Positions 1 through 10,945 of a DNA stretch of 51,026 nt are shown here, piece after piece. Every line of letters begins with the position of its first letter. The first letter of the stretch is position 1. This stretch comes from Reclinomonas americana ATCC 50394 (Eukaryota; Jakobida; Jakobea; Jakobida), in assembly GCA_048213135.1 (NCBI GenBank), contig PS015536.1, positions 74,173 to 125,198 of the forward strand. Reading direction: 5' to 3'. Made by a program: the position numbers and the translations under genes. The notes below the pieces were generated by a model, which had not been told where the DNA came from, did no database searches, and saw only the letters and a list, made by a program, of their open reading frames with translations.

Positions 1-228
1 TTGTGTGTGTGAGTGAGGGAAGCGGTGCGTCTGCTGAGTCGTGTGTTTGCAGTCAAGGCTGCGGTCGGTGGCAAGCTCAAAGACGGCGAGCTGGCCCGCG
101 AGGTGCTGCGGCTGAGCTGGGAGATGCTGGTTGAGGTATGGCGCGCAAGGAGGCAGGGAGAGAGAGGCTTCTTCCCTCCATCTCACTTCCTGTCGCCCAA
201 CAGAACGACGAGACCATTGTTGAGCGAC
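1..228 (+). CDS. Secreted-protein family paralogue C, C-terminal part (partial)
   Basis: Two exons are visible, 53-135 and 204 into the gap at 229, split by an intron with GTATGG donor and CAACAG acceptor. The coded segment (KLKDGELAREVLRLSWEMLV, then NDETIVER) aligns without gaps to the C-terminal part of paralogue B at 3366-4374 (DEALARDVLQQSWTMLV, then KDKWITDRR), and the intron falls at the same codon. The gene therefore belongs to the same family, lies on the opposite strand to paralogues A and B, and converges tail-to-tail with A inside the gap. The 5' part is outside the window and the stop codon is in the gap. Function unknown. Family membership is directly visible; the rest is inference. 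Confidence 0.6.
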
Positions 229-744
229 NNNNNNNNNNNNNNNNNNNNNNNNNNNNNNNNNNNNNNNNNNNNNNNNNNNNNNNNNNNNNNNNNNNNNNNN
301 NNNNNNNNNNNNNNNNNNNNNNNNNNNNNNNNNNNNNNNNNNNNNNNNNNNNNNNNNNNNNNNNNNNNNNNNNNNNNNNNNNNNNNNNNNNNNNNNNNNN
401 NNNNNNNNNNNNNNNNNNNNNNNNNNNNNNNNNNNNNNNNNNNNNNNNNNNNNNNNNNNNNNNNNNNNNNNNNNNNNNNNNNNNNNNNNNNNNNNNNNNN
501 NNNNNNNNNNNNNNNNNNNNNNNNNNNNNNNNNNNNNNNNNNNNNNNNNNNNNNNNNNNNNNNNNNNNNNNNNNNNNNNNNNNNNNNNNNNNNNNNNNNN
601 NNNNNNNNNNNNNNNNNNNNNNNNNNNNNNNNNNNNNNNNNNNNNNNNNNNNNNNNNNNNNNNNNNNNNNNNNNNNNNNNNNNNNNNNNNNNNNNNNNNN
701 NNNNNNNNNNNNNNNNNNNNNNNNNNNNNNNNNNNNNNNNNNNN
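229..744. other. Assembly gap (516 N)
   Basis: The run of N hides the 3' ends of two convergent paralogues, C (+) and A (-). ORFs that read through these Ns are artefacts. Confidence 1.
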
Positions 745-1459
745 CGCCACGCACCAGCACCCCACAACGTGGACGCGGAGTGCGTATCCACATGCACCAC
801 CACCGTCTGCGGTGACACGCCGGGCAAACTCGCCGACACACTCCAACTCTGCTGCGGATACAACACAAAGCGCGGCGCATCCATGGCATATATGCGGTTC
901 TGCGTCTCGTCGGCACTCAGCGGCGCAAGAAAGCCACAGCCGACGCGCCTGACCTCGGCCGACTGCGCGGGAAAGAGGCGAGAGCGTGTGAGCGAGAGAA
1001 TAGAGAGAGTGAGGCAAACACGTGGGCGAACCAACAATGCCACCAGCGCGCTGTGTGCGACTTGCTCCACGAGAACTTCAGTGACCGTCAGAGAGGCAGT
1101 ACTCTTCGCCAGTGCCTCTCTTACTGCGGTGGAAGGGGAGAGAGAAACGGATTTGAATCAATGCACACACATACTCTCTGTGTGTGCACACACACACCAG
1201 CATCGCCCACAGTGGCGTGTGTATCGTTGACAGTGACCACCACTTCTCCGCCAGTGTCGAGCGGCACGACCACGTGTTGCGCAGGCAGTGCAGGATCGCG
1301 CGCACGCAGTGGAGAGGCAAGTCGCGGGTCGTCTCTGGCTGGCTCACCGCGACACACAACGAGGAGAGAGAGGAGGAGGAGAAGAAGGAGGACAGAGAGC
1401 GAGTGCGAGGAAGGCGGTGGCCATTGACGCGGTGGTAGCAGAGGTCTGTGTCGTCTCAT
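745..1459 (-). CDS. Secreted-protein family paralogue A (3' end in gap)
   Basis: The start is the ATG at 1459. Exon 1 codes a signal peptide with a long Leu/Val core (LSVLLLLLLLSLLVV, then CRGEP), followed by PRLASPLRARDPALPAQHVV and VVVTVNDTHATVGDA. Exon 2 (REALAKSTASLTVTEVLVEQ region) follows an intron starting GTGTGTG, and exon 3 (RRVGCGFLAPLSADETQNRI, MDAPRFVLYP, HSASTLWGAG) follows a GTTCGC intron. Each block has a clear counterpart in paralogue B with introns at equivalent positions. The last exons are in the gap. The protein is probably secreted or lumenal. No catalytic motif or known domain is recognisable to me. It lies immediately downstream of the glycosyltransferase gene on the same strand, which may hint at a glycan-related role, but that is only inference. 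Confidence 0.65.
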
Positions 1460-1507
1460 GATGCAAGGATTGATATTTAATTGATTTATTTGTCCCCCCG
1501 CCTCTCT

Positions 1508-3305
1508 CTAGTTTGGCAGCTTCCACAGCCTGTTGATCATGCGGAGCTTGTGTGGGATAGTGTAGTCACCACAGGCGTGCACCTGCATGTGTGTGTGCGT
1601 GTTGTTTCGTGAGTACACATTGTGTACAAGAAAGGAGAAACCGACGTGCGACGCACAATGATAAAGTCCATCTCCTCCGGTTTGTCCTTCATCTGCTGTC
1701 GCGACACAAGCAGCGTTATTCCGGGCAGTGAGTTGACCTGCTGCAGATTGAACCAGTCCATGCGTAGGCGGCCGAGTCGCACGTGCGTGTCCACCAGCGC
1801 GTTCATGAACTGCTGATCCTGCAGTTGCGACCAGCGCAGGTTCATCTGCCCCAGCGCGGCCGCGAACAAGCGCAGCGCGTACACGGTTGGGCGAGCCGTC
1901 CACACTCCCGTGTTGATGCTCAGTGTGTACTGATGGGAGGCGCACACGTGGCCCGGTGCACTTTTCTGTGCGCAGGAACGATGCAGTCTCGAGTGAGATG
2001 CGCGTCGAACACAAGAAGAGACCTGGTCATGCTTACTCACCGGGCCAAAGTCCGACACGCTGTTGGGAATGGTGTGGGACCAAGGATTGCGTGTTCGCTC
2101 CCTGGGTGTAGCCGCCAGCATCAGTGACGCATCGTGCTCGAATGAGCTAAAGAGGTCAGCCTGGAAGATGACGTCGGGCGGAATGTCGTACAGCTCCGAC
2201 GTTGACGACACTTGCGGCAGATCCCACACTGGTCGCACGAACATGGCATCCATGTCGACGTAGAACGGCTGCACACCACATCGCAGTAGCAGGTAGCCGT
2301 ACATGTAGCGCAGGTTGACGACCGGCGGGTACTTGATGATGTCGGGCTCGCGGTCCACCAGCCTGTGCAGTTGGTCGTGATCAGTCACTGCCCCTCGTAA
2401 TTCTCTCTCCCACTCCCTGCCTCACCAGCCCGACTCGTCCAGCACCACTGCAGCATCGGTTTCCTTCGACTCCAACAACCCCCTGACAGCCGTCACAGTC
2501 GTCTCGTCAGCGCACACAATGAGGGGGCGCAGTCGGTCGCCGTGCGTAGCATGGAAGCGAGACAGCCACATTCGGATCAACTCCAGGTACTGCTCCGAGT
2601 TCTTCGGTGCCAGCTGCACGGCTGTGAACACCACCAGCTGGTGTGGCGAGTCGCCGGGCCGCACAGACATGCGCGGTTGCGCCAACACAGTCGCCAGCTT
2701 CTCCAACATCTCCCGGCTCTCGTGCACCGGTGGTCCCTCTTGGGGAAACAGCGACTGCGGAGTGGGGGCGCGGCTGTCTCCAAGTGCCGCCGTCGCCTCC
2801 TCGAGTGCTGTCTTGTCTGCGAGTACGCGCCACATCTCGCTCTCTAACTCGCGACAGAGGTCGGCGGGATAGAACTCGATGCGCGGAAACTCTGCCGTAC
2901 GCTTGTGGGCGCGCAGTGCGGCGGAGAAGGTGTGCACGGGTGGGTGAGAGCGATCGGGCAGCGGCGCTGGCACCATGGTCAGGCTGCGTTGTGCGAACTG
3001 CGGACCGAGGTACTCGCACTCTTGCTCGTCCACCACCACCTTTTTTGCTGCGCCTGGATGCATGTGCATGCGACGAGTTGGTGAGCGAGAGTGTGTTGGA
3101 GAGAGCGCGTTAGCACGAAGAATATCTTTGTGCTCCGCCACAAACCGTGCAGAGAGAGGCAGAGGAGATCAGTGGGTGTCACTCGGGCTGTCGACAGCGC
3201 CAGGAACTGTGTGGCGAATCTCCACTCGGCGAGCATTGGAAGCTTCCGAGCTGCGGCGAGCTTGTTCACCACTGGTGTCTGAGCCAGCGGTGTCTGCCAC
3301 TGCAC
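1508..3305 (-). CDS. Glycosyltransferase, nucleotide-diphospho-sugar transferase type (GT77-like)
   Basis: A nucleotide-sugar-dependent glycosyltransferase. The DxD metal and sugar-nucleotide motif is in FYVDMDAMFVRPVWD, preceded by YPPVVNLRYMYGYLLL and followed by FQADLFSS, then LSINTGVWTARP and an acidic QLQDQQFMN segment, an order typical of Nucleotid_trans (GT77-like) enzymes. The C-terminus is VHACGDYTIPHKLRMINRLW and stops at 1508-1510. Three introns fit by phase: 2363-2425, one with its GTGAGT donor near 2040 and acceptor near 1934, and 1583-1656. The coding exon clearly runs upstream to an acceptor at about 3054. The true start is not resolved: a further open segment reaches about 3305, but the donor joining it is unclear and no signal anchor is obvious. 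Acceptor sugar and substrate are unknown. Its same-strand neighbours are paralogues A and B. Confidence 0.75.
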
Positions 3306-3365
3306 GGTGGATGTGCCGCAGCGGTCAGTGAGCGAAACAGGTCGCCGTTGGTGAGTGGTGTGTGT

Positions 3366-4374
3366 CTACGCAACGCTCCAGTCATTCACAAACTCGCAAA
3401 ACACCTTGCGTCGATCGGTGATCCACTTGTCTTTCTGTGTGACATGAAGAAAGCTGTGGTGAGATACGGGCAAAGAGAGAGAATGAACAAAATGCTTTGA
3501 CAGCCCGCCACCCTCCCTCGCACCTTCACCAACATGGTCCAGCTCTGTTGCAGCACGTCGCGCGCCAGCGCTTCGTCTCCACCAGCGGCAACCAAGGCTG
3601 CACCGTCAAGATCAGCTGCGTGAGAGCACTCTTTCCGTTTCAGAAAAGCCCGCTGCGCTCACTCACCCGCGCCCCACAGCGTTGATGCCGAATACGTGTC
3701 CACTTGCACATACTTCTGCTGCTGTGCGCCTCTCAGCGTCACCGACACTGTCCACGTTCGTGCAGGGTGCATGACAAAGCGCGGCATATCCATGTGATAG
3801 ACGCGATTCATTTCGCTGTCGGTAGTCGGCGATGCGAGAGCGCCGCAACCGACGCGCCTGAGATGGTCCGGCTACAGAGAGAGAAGCGCTGTGAGGAAGG
3901 CCGAGGTGGCGAGGGAGGGAGCTCGAGGGCGGGAGAACAAATAAATATACTCAGTACAAATATCTACGTAGGGTACGAACCAGCAGTGATGCAAACACAT
4001 TGGTGGCGACTCGGTGGACGAGGTCCTCCGTGAATGGGAGGGAGAGTGCCTTCTTTGACAACGTCTCTCTCACTGCAAAAAAGCATGTTCGGACCGCTTA
4101 TGATCAAAAAGTTGTGGTGCACTCGAATAACACTGCACTCACCTGCATGGCCGATCGTGGTGTGTGTGTGACTGACAGTCACCGCCACCACTTGTCCATC
4201 GGCAGCGTCGAGTGGCACAATCACTTCGTGCGCAGACAACGCAGGATCAAGCACACGCTGCGGGCTTGCAAGTCGCGGGTTGTCTCCTGCTGGTTCTCCG
4301 CGGCACACAGCAGCGAGGTGCAGGAGACAGAGAAGGAACGTGAGAGCGACACGACACGACGGCGGCCACCGCAT
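3366..4374 (-). CDS. Secreted-protein family paralogue B (complete)
   Basis: The complete member of the family. It starts at ATG 4374 with a signal peptide (MRWPPSCRVALTFLLCLLHL, then AAVCRGEP). Five exons splice in phase: exon 1 ends TIGHA; exon 2 is RETLSKKALSLPFTEDLVHR plus ATNVFASLL; exon 3 is RRVGCGALASPTTDSEMNRV, YHMDMPRFVMHPARTW and SASTLWGA; exon 4 is ADLDGAALVAAGGDEALARD plus QQSWTMLVK; exon 5 is KDKWITDRRKVFCEFVNDWS, then TAG at 3366-3368. The mature protein is about 230 residues with no transmembrane segment after the leader. I do not recognise the fold. An N-terminal 'VPLD...VTV...AV' block followed by a hydrophobic helix could be a small beta-rich domain. Expression and location are inferred only from the signal peptide. 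Confidence 0.7.
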
Positions 4375-4389
4375 GGTGCCGGCGCTGCC

Positions 4390-5100
4390 CCTTGTGGAAA
4401 AACGACCGTTACGTTGGCACTGAAAATTCTGTTCATGAACGCGCAACGTTCGAATTCGTTCCCCAAGGTCACGCACAGCCACAAGGCGTGTGTGCCGACA
4501 TGAAAGTTGGCCAAGTCTTCGTGGATGCGGCGTGTTAGATTTCGTGCTTGGATTCGAACAATCGCAAGTGCACAGTATCGATATCGAACCACTCAAGCGC
4601 GTGCAAGTGCTGCAATGGTCTCCTGCCAGGCGTCCATGTGCAGGGAGTACCTTGCATACTTCGCAGCCAGTCTCTTCTGGAATTAGCGGCCTTGATCGCC
4701 GACGTGCATGCGTGTAGAATAGAAAAACACTTTATTCACCAAATTTCGATATGCGACAAATGTCTACAAATCCCTTGCCGACAATGACCAACCACCTGCC
4801 GCTCCTACAGCGCACACAAGGAAAGTTTGCGTGCTCCTCGTCGCACTATAACTTGCCTCAGGTTTGGCGTCGCATGCGACGATCACTGCGTGCAATTCCG
4901 AATCGATCCCGCTCCCGACGTCGACGTCAATATCGAAAGGCGCTGCTTGCGTGCAGGCACGGTAATCGAGTGGTACTCTTCGCCGCAGTCACAGCTAGTA
5001 TATTTACCCACGCACCGCTGCAGCAGTTGGATCTCATGGCCACCCAACTCAATTTGCTACGTCCGAAAGCGTCGCCGTGACACAATCTGTCCGGTCTTCG
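4390..5100 (-). pseudogene. Decayed coding segment with several frameshifts, family unknown
   Basis: On the minus strand, protein-like stretches lie end to end in different frames with no splice-like borders between them: IELGGHEIQLLQRCVGKYTS and CDCGEEYHSITVPARKQR (about 5060-4945), then FDIDVDVGSGIDSELHAVIV and ACDAKPEAS, then LAAKYARYSLHMDAWQETIA, then LEWFDIDTVHLRLFESKHEI, then RIHEDLANFHVGTHALWLCV, TLGNEFERCAFMNRIF. Their composition is less alanine- and serine-biased than random frames nearby. The frame switches (for example near the GCGCCTTTCGATAT at about 4940) and stop codons suggest an intronless coding sequence that has decayed, or sequencing indels. I could not identify the family. 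A plus-strand ORF at 4827-5189 overlaps it and cannot be excluded as the real gene. Confidence 0.3.
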
Positions 5101-5205
5101 TTCATCCCTCCGTCGGCGTCGGTGTTCACGAGCAGGCACTCTCTCACACACTCGCACACACATACACACTCGAGAGAGAGAGAGAGTAACGCCATCATGT
5201 CAGGA

Positions 5206-5987
5206 NNNNNNNNNNNNNNNNNNNNNNNNNNNNNNNNNNNNNNNNNNNNNNNNNNNNNNNNNNNNNNNNNNNNNNNNNNNNNNNNNNNNNNNNNNNNNNN
5301 NNNNNNNNNNNNNNNNNNNNNNNNNNNNNNNNNNNNNNNNNNNNNNNNNNNNNNNNNNNNNNNNNNNNNNNNNNNNNNNNNNNNNNNNNNNNNNNNNNNN
5401 NNNNNNNNNNNNNNNNNNNNNNNNNNNNNNNNNNNNNNNNNNNNNNNNNNNNNNNNNNNNNNNNNNNNNNNNNNNNNNNNNNNNNNNNNNNNNNNNNNNN
5501 NNNNNNNNNNNNNNNNNNNNNNNNNNNNNNNNNNNNNNNNNNNNNNNNNNNNNNNNNNNNNNNNNNNNNNNNNNNNNNNNNNNNNNNNNNNNNNNNNNNN
5601 NNNNNNNNNNNNNNNNNNNNNNNNNNNNNNNNNNNNNNNNNNNNNNNNNNNNNNNNNNNNNNNNNNNNNNNNNNNNNNNNNNNNNNNNNNNNNNNNNNNN
5701 NNNNNNNNNNNNNNNNNNNNNNNNNNNNNNNNNNNNNNNNNNNNNNNNNNNNNNNNNNNNNNNNNNNNNNNNNNNNNNNNNNNNNNNNNNNNNNNNNNNN
5801 NNNNNNNNNNNNNNNNNNNNNNNNNNNNNNNNNNNNNNNNNNNNNNNNNNNNNNNNNNNNNNNNNNNNNNNNNNNNNNNNNNNNNNNNNNNNNNNNNNNN
5901 NNNNNNNNNNNNNNNNNNNNNNNNNNNNNNNNNNNNNNNNNNNNNNNNNNNNNNNNNNNNNNNNNNNNNNNNNNNNNNNNNNNNNNN
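5206..5987. other. Assembly gap (782 N)
   Basis: The gap probably contains the 5' end and start codon of the ABCA transporter that begins mid-gene at 6029. Confidence 1.
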
Positions 5988-6028
5988 TTCTTCCTCTCTC
6001 TCTCTCTCTCTCTCTCTCTGTGCAACAG

Positions 6029-9000
6029 CTTCGTCAATGGCGAACGACGATTGTGCTGGTCATTGCGCCGCTGATCTTCACGATCATTCTCATCATCTTG
6101 CAAGCGGGTCTGTCGAATCAAGCCGGCACCAATGGCGAAGTCGGTGAGGCTTACCACTCTCTCTCGCCACACGTCTCTCTCTGTGCTCACTCTCGCTCTG
6201 CCAGTTCGCTCATTCCCCGTCACGACCGTGCCCAAAATCCCCAACTGCTATCCCAATCCAACCACCGGTCGCTGCACGACAATCGCCTACGCGCCCAACA
6301 ACGATGCCGAGCTGACGCAGGCCATTCTGAACATTGTGGCGGAGCACGGCATTCGTGACACGCCTGTGGCCTTCGAGTCTGGCGATGTCATCAACACGTA
6401 CCTCATCAACAACCGCAACACGACGCAGGCGGCGTACATTTTCAATTCCGCCTTCACCTCCAACGCCGTCGACTACACCATCCAGTACAACACGACGCAG
6501 TACTGCCGCGACATTTTGTGTAATAACCCGCAGCAGGACATTGTGGTGCGTGATGGGGCAGAGGTGGTGTGGTGTGGTGGTTGATCTTGTCCAACACACT
6601 CATCATGCCATGCAGTTGCCGATGCAAGTCGCCATGAACAATCAGGTACGCTCGTGTATTTTTTCTTTTTCTGGTGGTTGTCGCACACTCGCTCACTCTG
6701 CGAAAACGTAAACTCACAGCTCTGGTTGCGTCACTTTGGTCGCTCCAAGGCACGGCACTTCATTTTTTGTCTCTTTCCCCCCGTTTCATGCGCGTCTCAT
6801 CATGATCTCCACTGCGCAGACGACTTCCATGGCTCAGTACCCGCGTGCGGAACTGTACCGCGTGGATGGTACGCGACAGGTCGCCTGTTTCTCTCGCGCT
6901 GCGGAATCGCTCACACGCGTGCGCACAGTGATTGCCAACTTTGGCATCTTCTTCTACTTCCTGGCCTACATGTTCATCTTTATCGTCACTCTCGGACAAA
7001 TCGTGCTGGAGAAAGAGAACAAGCTGCGCGAGGCACTCAAGCTGGCGGGCCTCGGAGTTGCGTGTGTGTGTAGACCCCATGCTGTGTTATTGAATGAGCT
7101 CACCGCCTGCTGTGCAGAATGGCTCCTTCTGGACGTCGTGGCTTTTGCAGCAAATGATTCTGGTGACGCTGACCACGTTTATCATTATCGCCGCCGGTGC
7201 CGCCTTCCAGTTCCAGTTCTTCCTGAAGAACAACTTTGGCACGTACTTTTTCCTGTTCGAGCTCTTCGGCCTCAGCATTGTCATGCTCAGCTTCACGCTG
7301 TCGACCATCATCAACCAGTCGCGCATTGCCAGTTGCGGACCGCCGACAGCCACCAGTCATGAGACTCGACCTCACTCAGTTCTGTTTCGCAGCTCCAATC
7401 GGCTTTGTGCTCTTTATCGTGTTCTACTTTTTCGCATCGGTCGCCGGCAACATCTACCCGATTGTGTCAGAAGGTGACGCGGAGAACGTGGGGGGAACAG
7501 TCACAGCTCGAACTGTAGTTGCTTATCTATGTTTGCACCGCGCATCAGGCTGGCGTCAACTGTTTGCTTTTTGCCCCCCAATCTTGTTTGCCAAGGTCTG
7601 TTTCCGCAGAGGCGCGAGGCTGCCCGATTGCTCGTCTCACTCGCTGCTGCGCCGCAGGGTCTGAGCGACCTCGGCACGGCCGCCACCAGCGGACTGAGCA
7701 GTGGCATCTCGTTCAGCCGCGTCGCGTCATACACCGAGTGCGTAGCATGCTTGGGCACTCCATCTCTGCATTGGCTGACGTAAAGTGTTACCGCGCAGCA
7801 TCTGGCCTCTGAGCAAGATCTACGGCTGGCTGATTATTGACACTATCATCATGGGCATCATTTGCTGGTTTGTTTGCGAGTCGCCGCTCCTTGTGTGCAT
7901 TCTCTGCTCACCATGTCTCTTTTCTCCTCACTTGCAGGTACCTGGACCACGTCGTGGCATGTGCGTTGTGTGGCACATCGTTTGTCGGAGTCTGGTGTGT
8001 GGTACTGACACACTTTTGTCGTGTGTGGCGCAGCACCCTCTGGTGCCAGTGACCGCTGGTACTTTTTGTTCACCAAGTCGTACTGGACCGGCCGAGCGTC
8101 GTCGCACAAGCGCGAAGTGGAACGCGAGCGCCCGGGCCTGCCAGTCTCCGATGCGGTTTGTCTCCTTTTCTAAATTTTGCAGCATGCCTTGTCACCACCA
8201 CCTGGACTCATCGTGCTCGTGTGTCGCAGATGCGTGAAGACGAAGATGTGCGCGAGCTGCGACAGCGCTTGATGCGCGAGCCGCGTGCCAATGAGGCCAA
8301 CGCGCCGCCACTGTATGCTGTGCGCGTGGAGAACCTCATCAAGCAGTTCGGCAGCGGCCGCACTGGCTACGCTGTTAAGCGCCTGTACATGGCAGTGCAG
8401 CCGAATTCCCTATTCTGCTTGCTGGGTCCAAATGGCGCCGGCAAGGTATGTCTCTTACGTGTCTCTGTGTTCACGTGTTCGTGAGCTGACTTTCCCTCCA
8501 GACCACCACTATCTCCATGATTACGGGCCAGATGCCACCGACAGCTGGCTCGATTGAGGTCGACGGTTACGATATCTACATGCAGCTGCCGGAGATTCGT
8601 CGCACCATTGGCGTGTGCCCGCAATGTTGCGTCTCTGCTCCCGTGCTTTTCAAGCATAGACATGGCACTGACTGGCGTGGTCTGGCCCGCTGCAGTTGAC
8701 ATTTTGTGGGAAGAAATGTCGGCGCGTGAGCATCTCGAGCTGTTTGCGGGACTGCGTGGAATGTCAAAGAAGCGCATCCCCGATGAGGTGCGCGAGCGAC
8801 TGGAGCAAGTCGGTCTGTTCGATGTGCAAAACGATCGTGCCAGCTCGTTTAGTGGTGGCATGAAGCGTCGATTGTCGGTGGCCATTTGTTGCGTTGTTGT
8901 ACTTGCTCACTTCCCCTTTCCTCGGCGAATGCTTACTTTGGTGTGCTCCCTCACAGCGCTCATCGGCAATCCGACTGTCGTGGTGCTGGTGCGTCCCCCT

Positions 9001-10008
9001 TTCGTCTTTATTTTTGCTTTTCGTGCTCTCTGCTTTGCCTCACACCTCACATTGTAGGATGAGCCGACGACTGGCATGGACCCTGTCATGCGCCGCAAGG
9101 TGTGGGACATGATCGAGGAGGCCAAGCAGGATCGCACAATTATCTTGTTGCGTTTATACGCCGTGGCATTCATTGGTTGCACGCATGGCGTGCGCTCACA
9201 TTGTCTTCTTCTTCATCCGTTCACAGGACCACCCACAGCATGGAGGAGGCCGACATTCTCGGCGACTCCATCGGCATCATGGCACAAGGCCGTCTGCGAT
9301 GTGTTGGTCCATCGCTGCGCTTGAAGAACAAGTTCGGCGCCGGCTACCAGATCACACTGCACTGCGAACTCACTCGCATCCACGATGTGCGCGGACTCAT
9401 GCATCACATCTTGCCGGAGGCGCGGCTGGTGCAGGAGCTGAGTGGCTTCTTGACGTACAACGTTCCGCGTGCATGCACGTCTCGTCTGCCTCAGGTGTTC
9501 CGCACTCTCGACGAGTACACGGCGCAGTACGGACTGCGTGACATCTCAGTGCGCCTGACCACACTCGAGGAGGTGTTCTTGGCCATTGTGGCGCGCGCCA
9601 ACGCCGATGAGGCAGTGGTCGGCCCAAGCGCAGCACCGCAAGCCGTGATTATGGGACCCGATGGACAGGCCATTCGCACCACCATCCAGTTCGACGTGGA
9701 CGGCAACCCACAATTGGTGCCGGAGAACGGCGGGCCCGCCATCACTGGACATCTCGCCGCACAAGGTATAGTCACACTTACCCGAATGCGTCTTTTGGTG
9801 GCATGATCCTCTTTGCTGACTCAGCTGTGCCCCGCTAGCCGCCGCCGCTATTGGATTGAGTCCACCACAGCCGGCTGTTGCAGCAGGACCACAGCAGGTA
9901 GCACCATATCCAGGGCCTCAGCCGAATTCTCGTCCTCAATTTGCACCCTCGCCCTCGCCCTCGTCGGCGTCCGCTGCCGCACCACCATCACCAGCCGCAC
10001 GGCCATAA
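6029..10008 (+). CDS. ABC transporter, ABCA-type half transporter (5' end in gap)
   Basis: An ATP-driven membrane transporter of subfamily A with one membrane domain and one nucleotide-binding domain. The first visible exon holds TM1 ([19 protein letters not shown]), followed by a large extracytosolic loop ([17 protein letters not shown] to PQQDIV), the [15 protein letters not shown] coupling segment and further helices ([37 protein letters not shown]). The ATPase has Walker A GPNGAGK/TTT split by an intron (donor 8446), Q-loop GVCPQ/FDILWEE, ABC signature [13 protein letters not shown], Walker [15 protein letters not shown], and the switch His in [14 protein letters not shown]. An ABCA regulatory tail follows, ending in a Pro/Ser/Ala-rich stretch and TAA at 10006-10008. 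At least five introns (7057, 7332, 8626, 8888, 9147) use GTTGCG donors. Substrate unknown; lipids are usual for ABCA. With no second half, it probably works as a dimer. Confidence 0.9.
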
Positions 10009-10202
10009 AAAAATAGATATGCAGCAGTGTACACATAGACGAATGAGATGTATCCGGGGGGAGACGAAAAACAACCACCACCCAACCACTTGGTTTACTC
10101 ACACTCCCATCACTGCAGTCGCCACTATCGTCGTCATCATGATCAACAACCAAAAAAAAGGAACGCAAAATCACGTGCACACTGTCCTCCTGCTCCCGAC
10201 GC

Positions 10203-10919
10203 TTATTTGAACGGATATGCGCGCACACGGAACAACTGCGACGTGCCACGAATCGTGCCGTTCGAGACAAACTGGTGCAGCTGCTCCAGGGACAGCCGAT
10301 CCTTGCCGCCCATGCGCTCGACGAGGTCGCGAGTGCCACGATCGAGGGACTCGGGCGTCACGTCCTCACCCTTCAGCCTCTTGCCGGCGGCCACAATCGC
10401 CTTGATGTCCTGGCGATCGAGAGTACCGTCGCCTGCCGATTTGCGCAACATGGACATGTCAGCTTGTCTTGCGCGCACGTGCAAGAGTGAGAGAGAGAGA
10501 CGAAATCACGCACTCTTCTTGTTGTAAAAGGCGAAAATGTAGCCGAGACGGACCTGGAACGGCACACCACCAATGTTGTGGGCCGTGCCTGGATCGGCCG
10601 CAGCAAAGCCCAACACGGCTTGGCGCAGATCCACAAAGCCAGCACGGTCCCTGTCCATGGCGCGGAACCACTGCGCGTGCATGATTGATTGTGAGGCAAC
10701 ACAGTGGCAGACGCGGAGGAATGGCAGAAAAATCACGCAACAGCCTCGGCGTTGTCGGCCGCATCGGCCACACCCAGACGAGCGAGCAGGCGCAGCAGAG
10801 TCTCCTGGGTGTAGTGAGTGGCACCGCGACCGGCAGTGACCACGAAGCGCTTCCAGAACTACACACACAGACACACCATGTGCGTTGGTCATTGACGAGA
10901 AAAGAAAAGGCAGGCGACA
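10203..10919 (-). CDS. EF-hand-like protein D (N-terminus in gap)
   Basis: A probable calcium-sensor-type protein. Spliced exons read FWKRFVVTAGRGATHYTQET to DNAEA, then WFRAMDRDRAGFVDLRQAVL to FAFYNKK, then DMSMLRKSAGDGTLDRQDIK to GTIRGTSQLFRVRAYPFK and TAA at 10203-10205. The loop DRDRAGFVDLRQ resembles a 12-residue EF-hand but has Gln at position 12. The second loop (around KSAGDGTLDRQD) lacks acidic residues at positions 1 and 3. Calcium binding may therefore be weak or lost. One intron starts GTTGCG (donor 10741). Proteins E and F share the pattern FR.AV.G..A.DP.T.HN and the ending GT..LFR.R, so the three are paralogues. The 5' end runs into a 26-N gap. Specific function unknown. Confidence 0.6.
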
Positions 10920-10945
10920 NNNNNNNNNNNNNNNNNNNNNNNNNN
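10920..10945. other. Assembly gap (26 N, size probably arbitrary)
   Basis: Two diverging genes, D (-) and E (+), both lack their N-terminal exons at this gap, so the true missing length must be much more than 26 bases. Confidence 0.9.

Noticed and set aside
4827-5189. Plus-strand ORF (Cys/Arg-rich, 120 codons) as a gene
   Set aside because: It overlaps a better protein-like signal on the minus strand, lacks a family match, and its end is simple repeat sequence. It is kept only as an alternative to the decayed segment.
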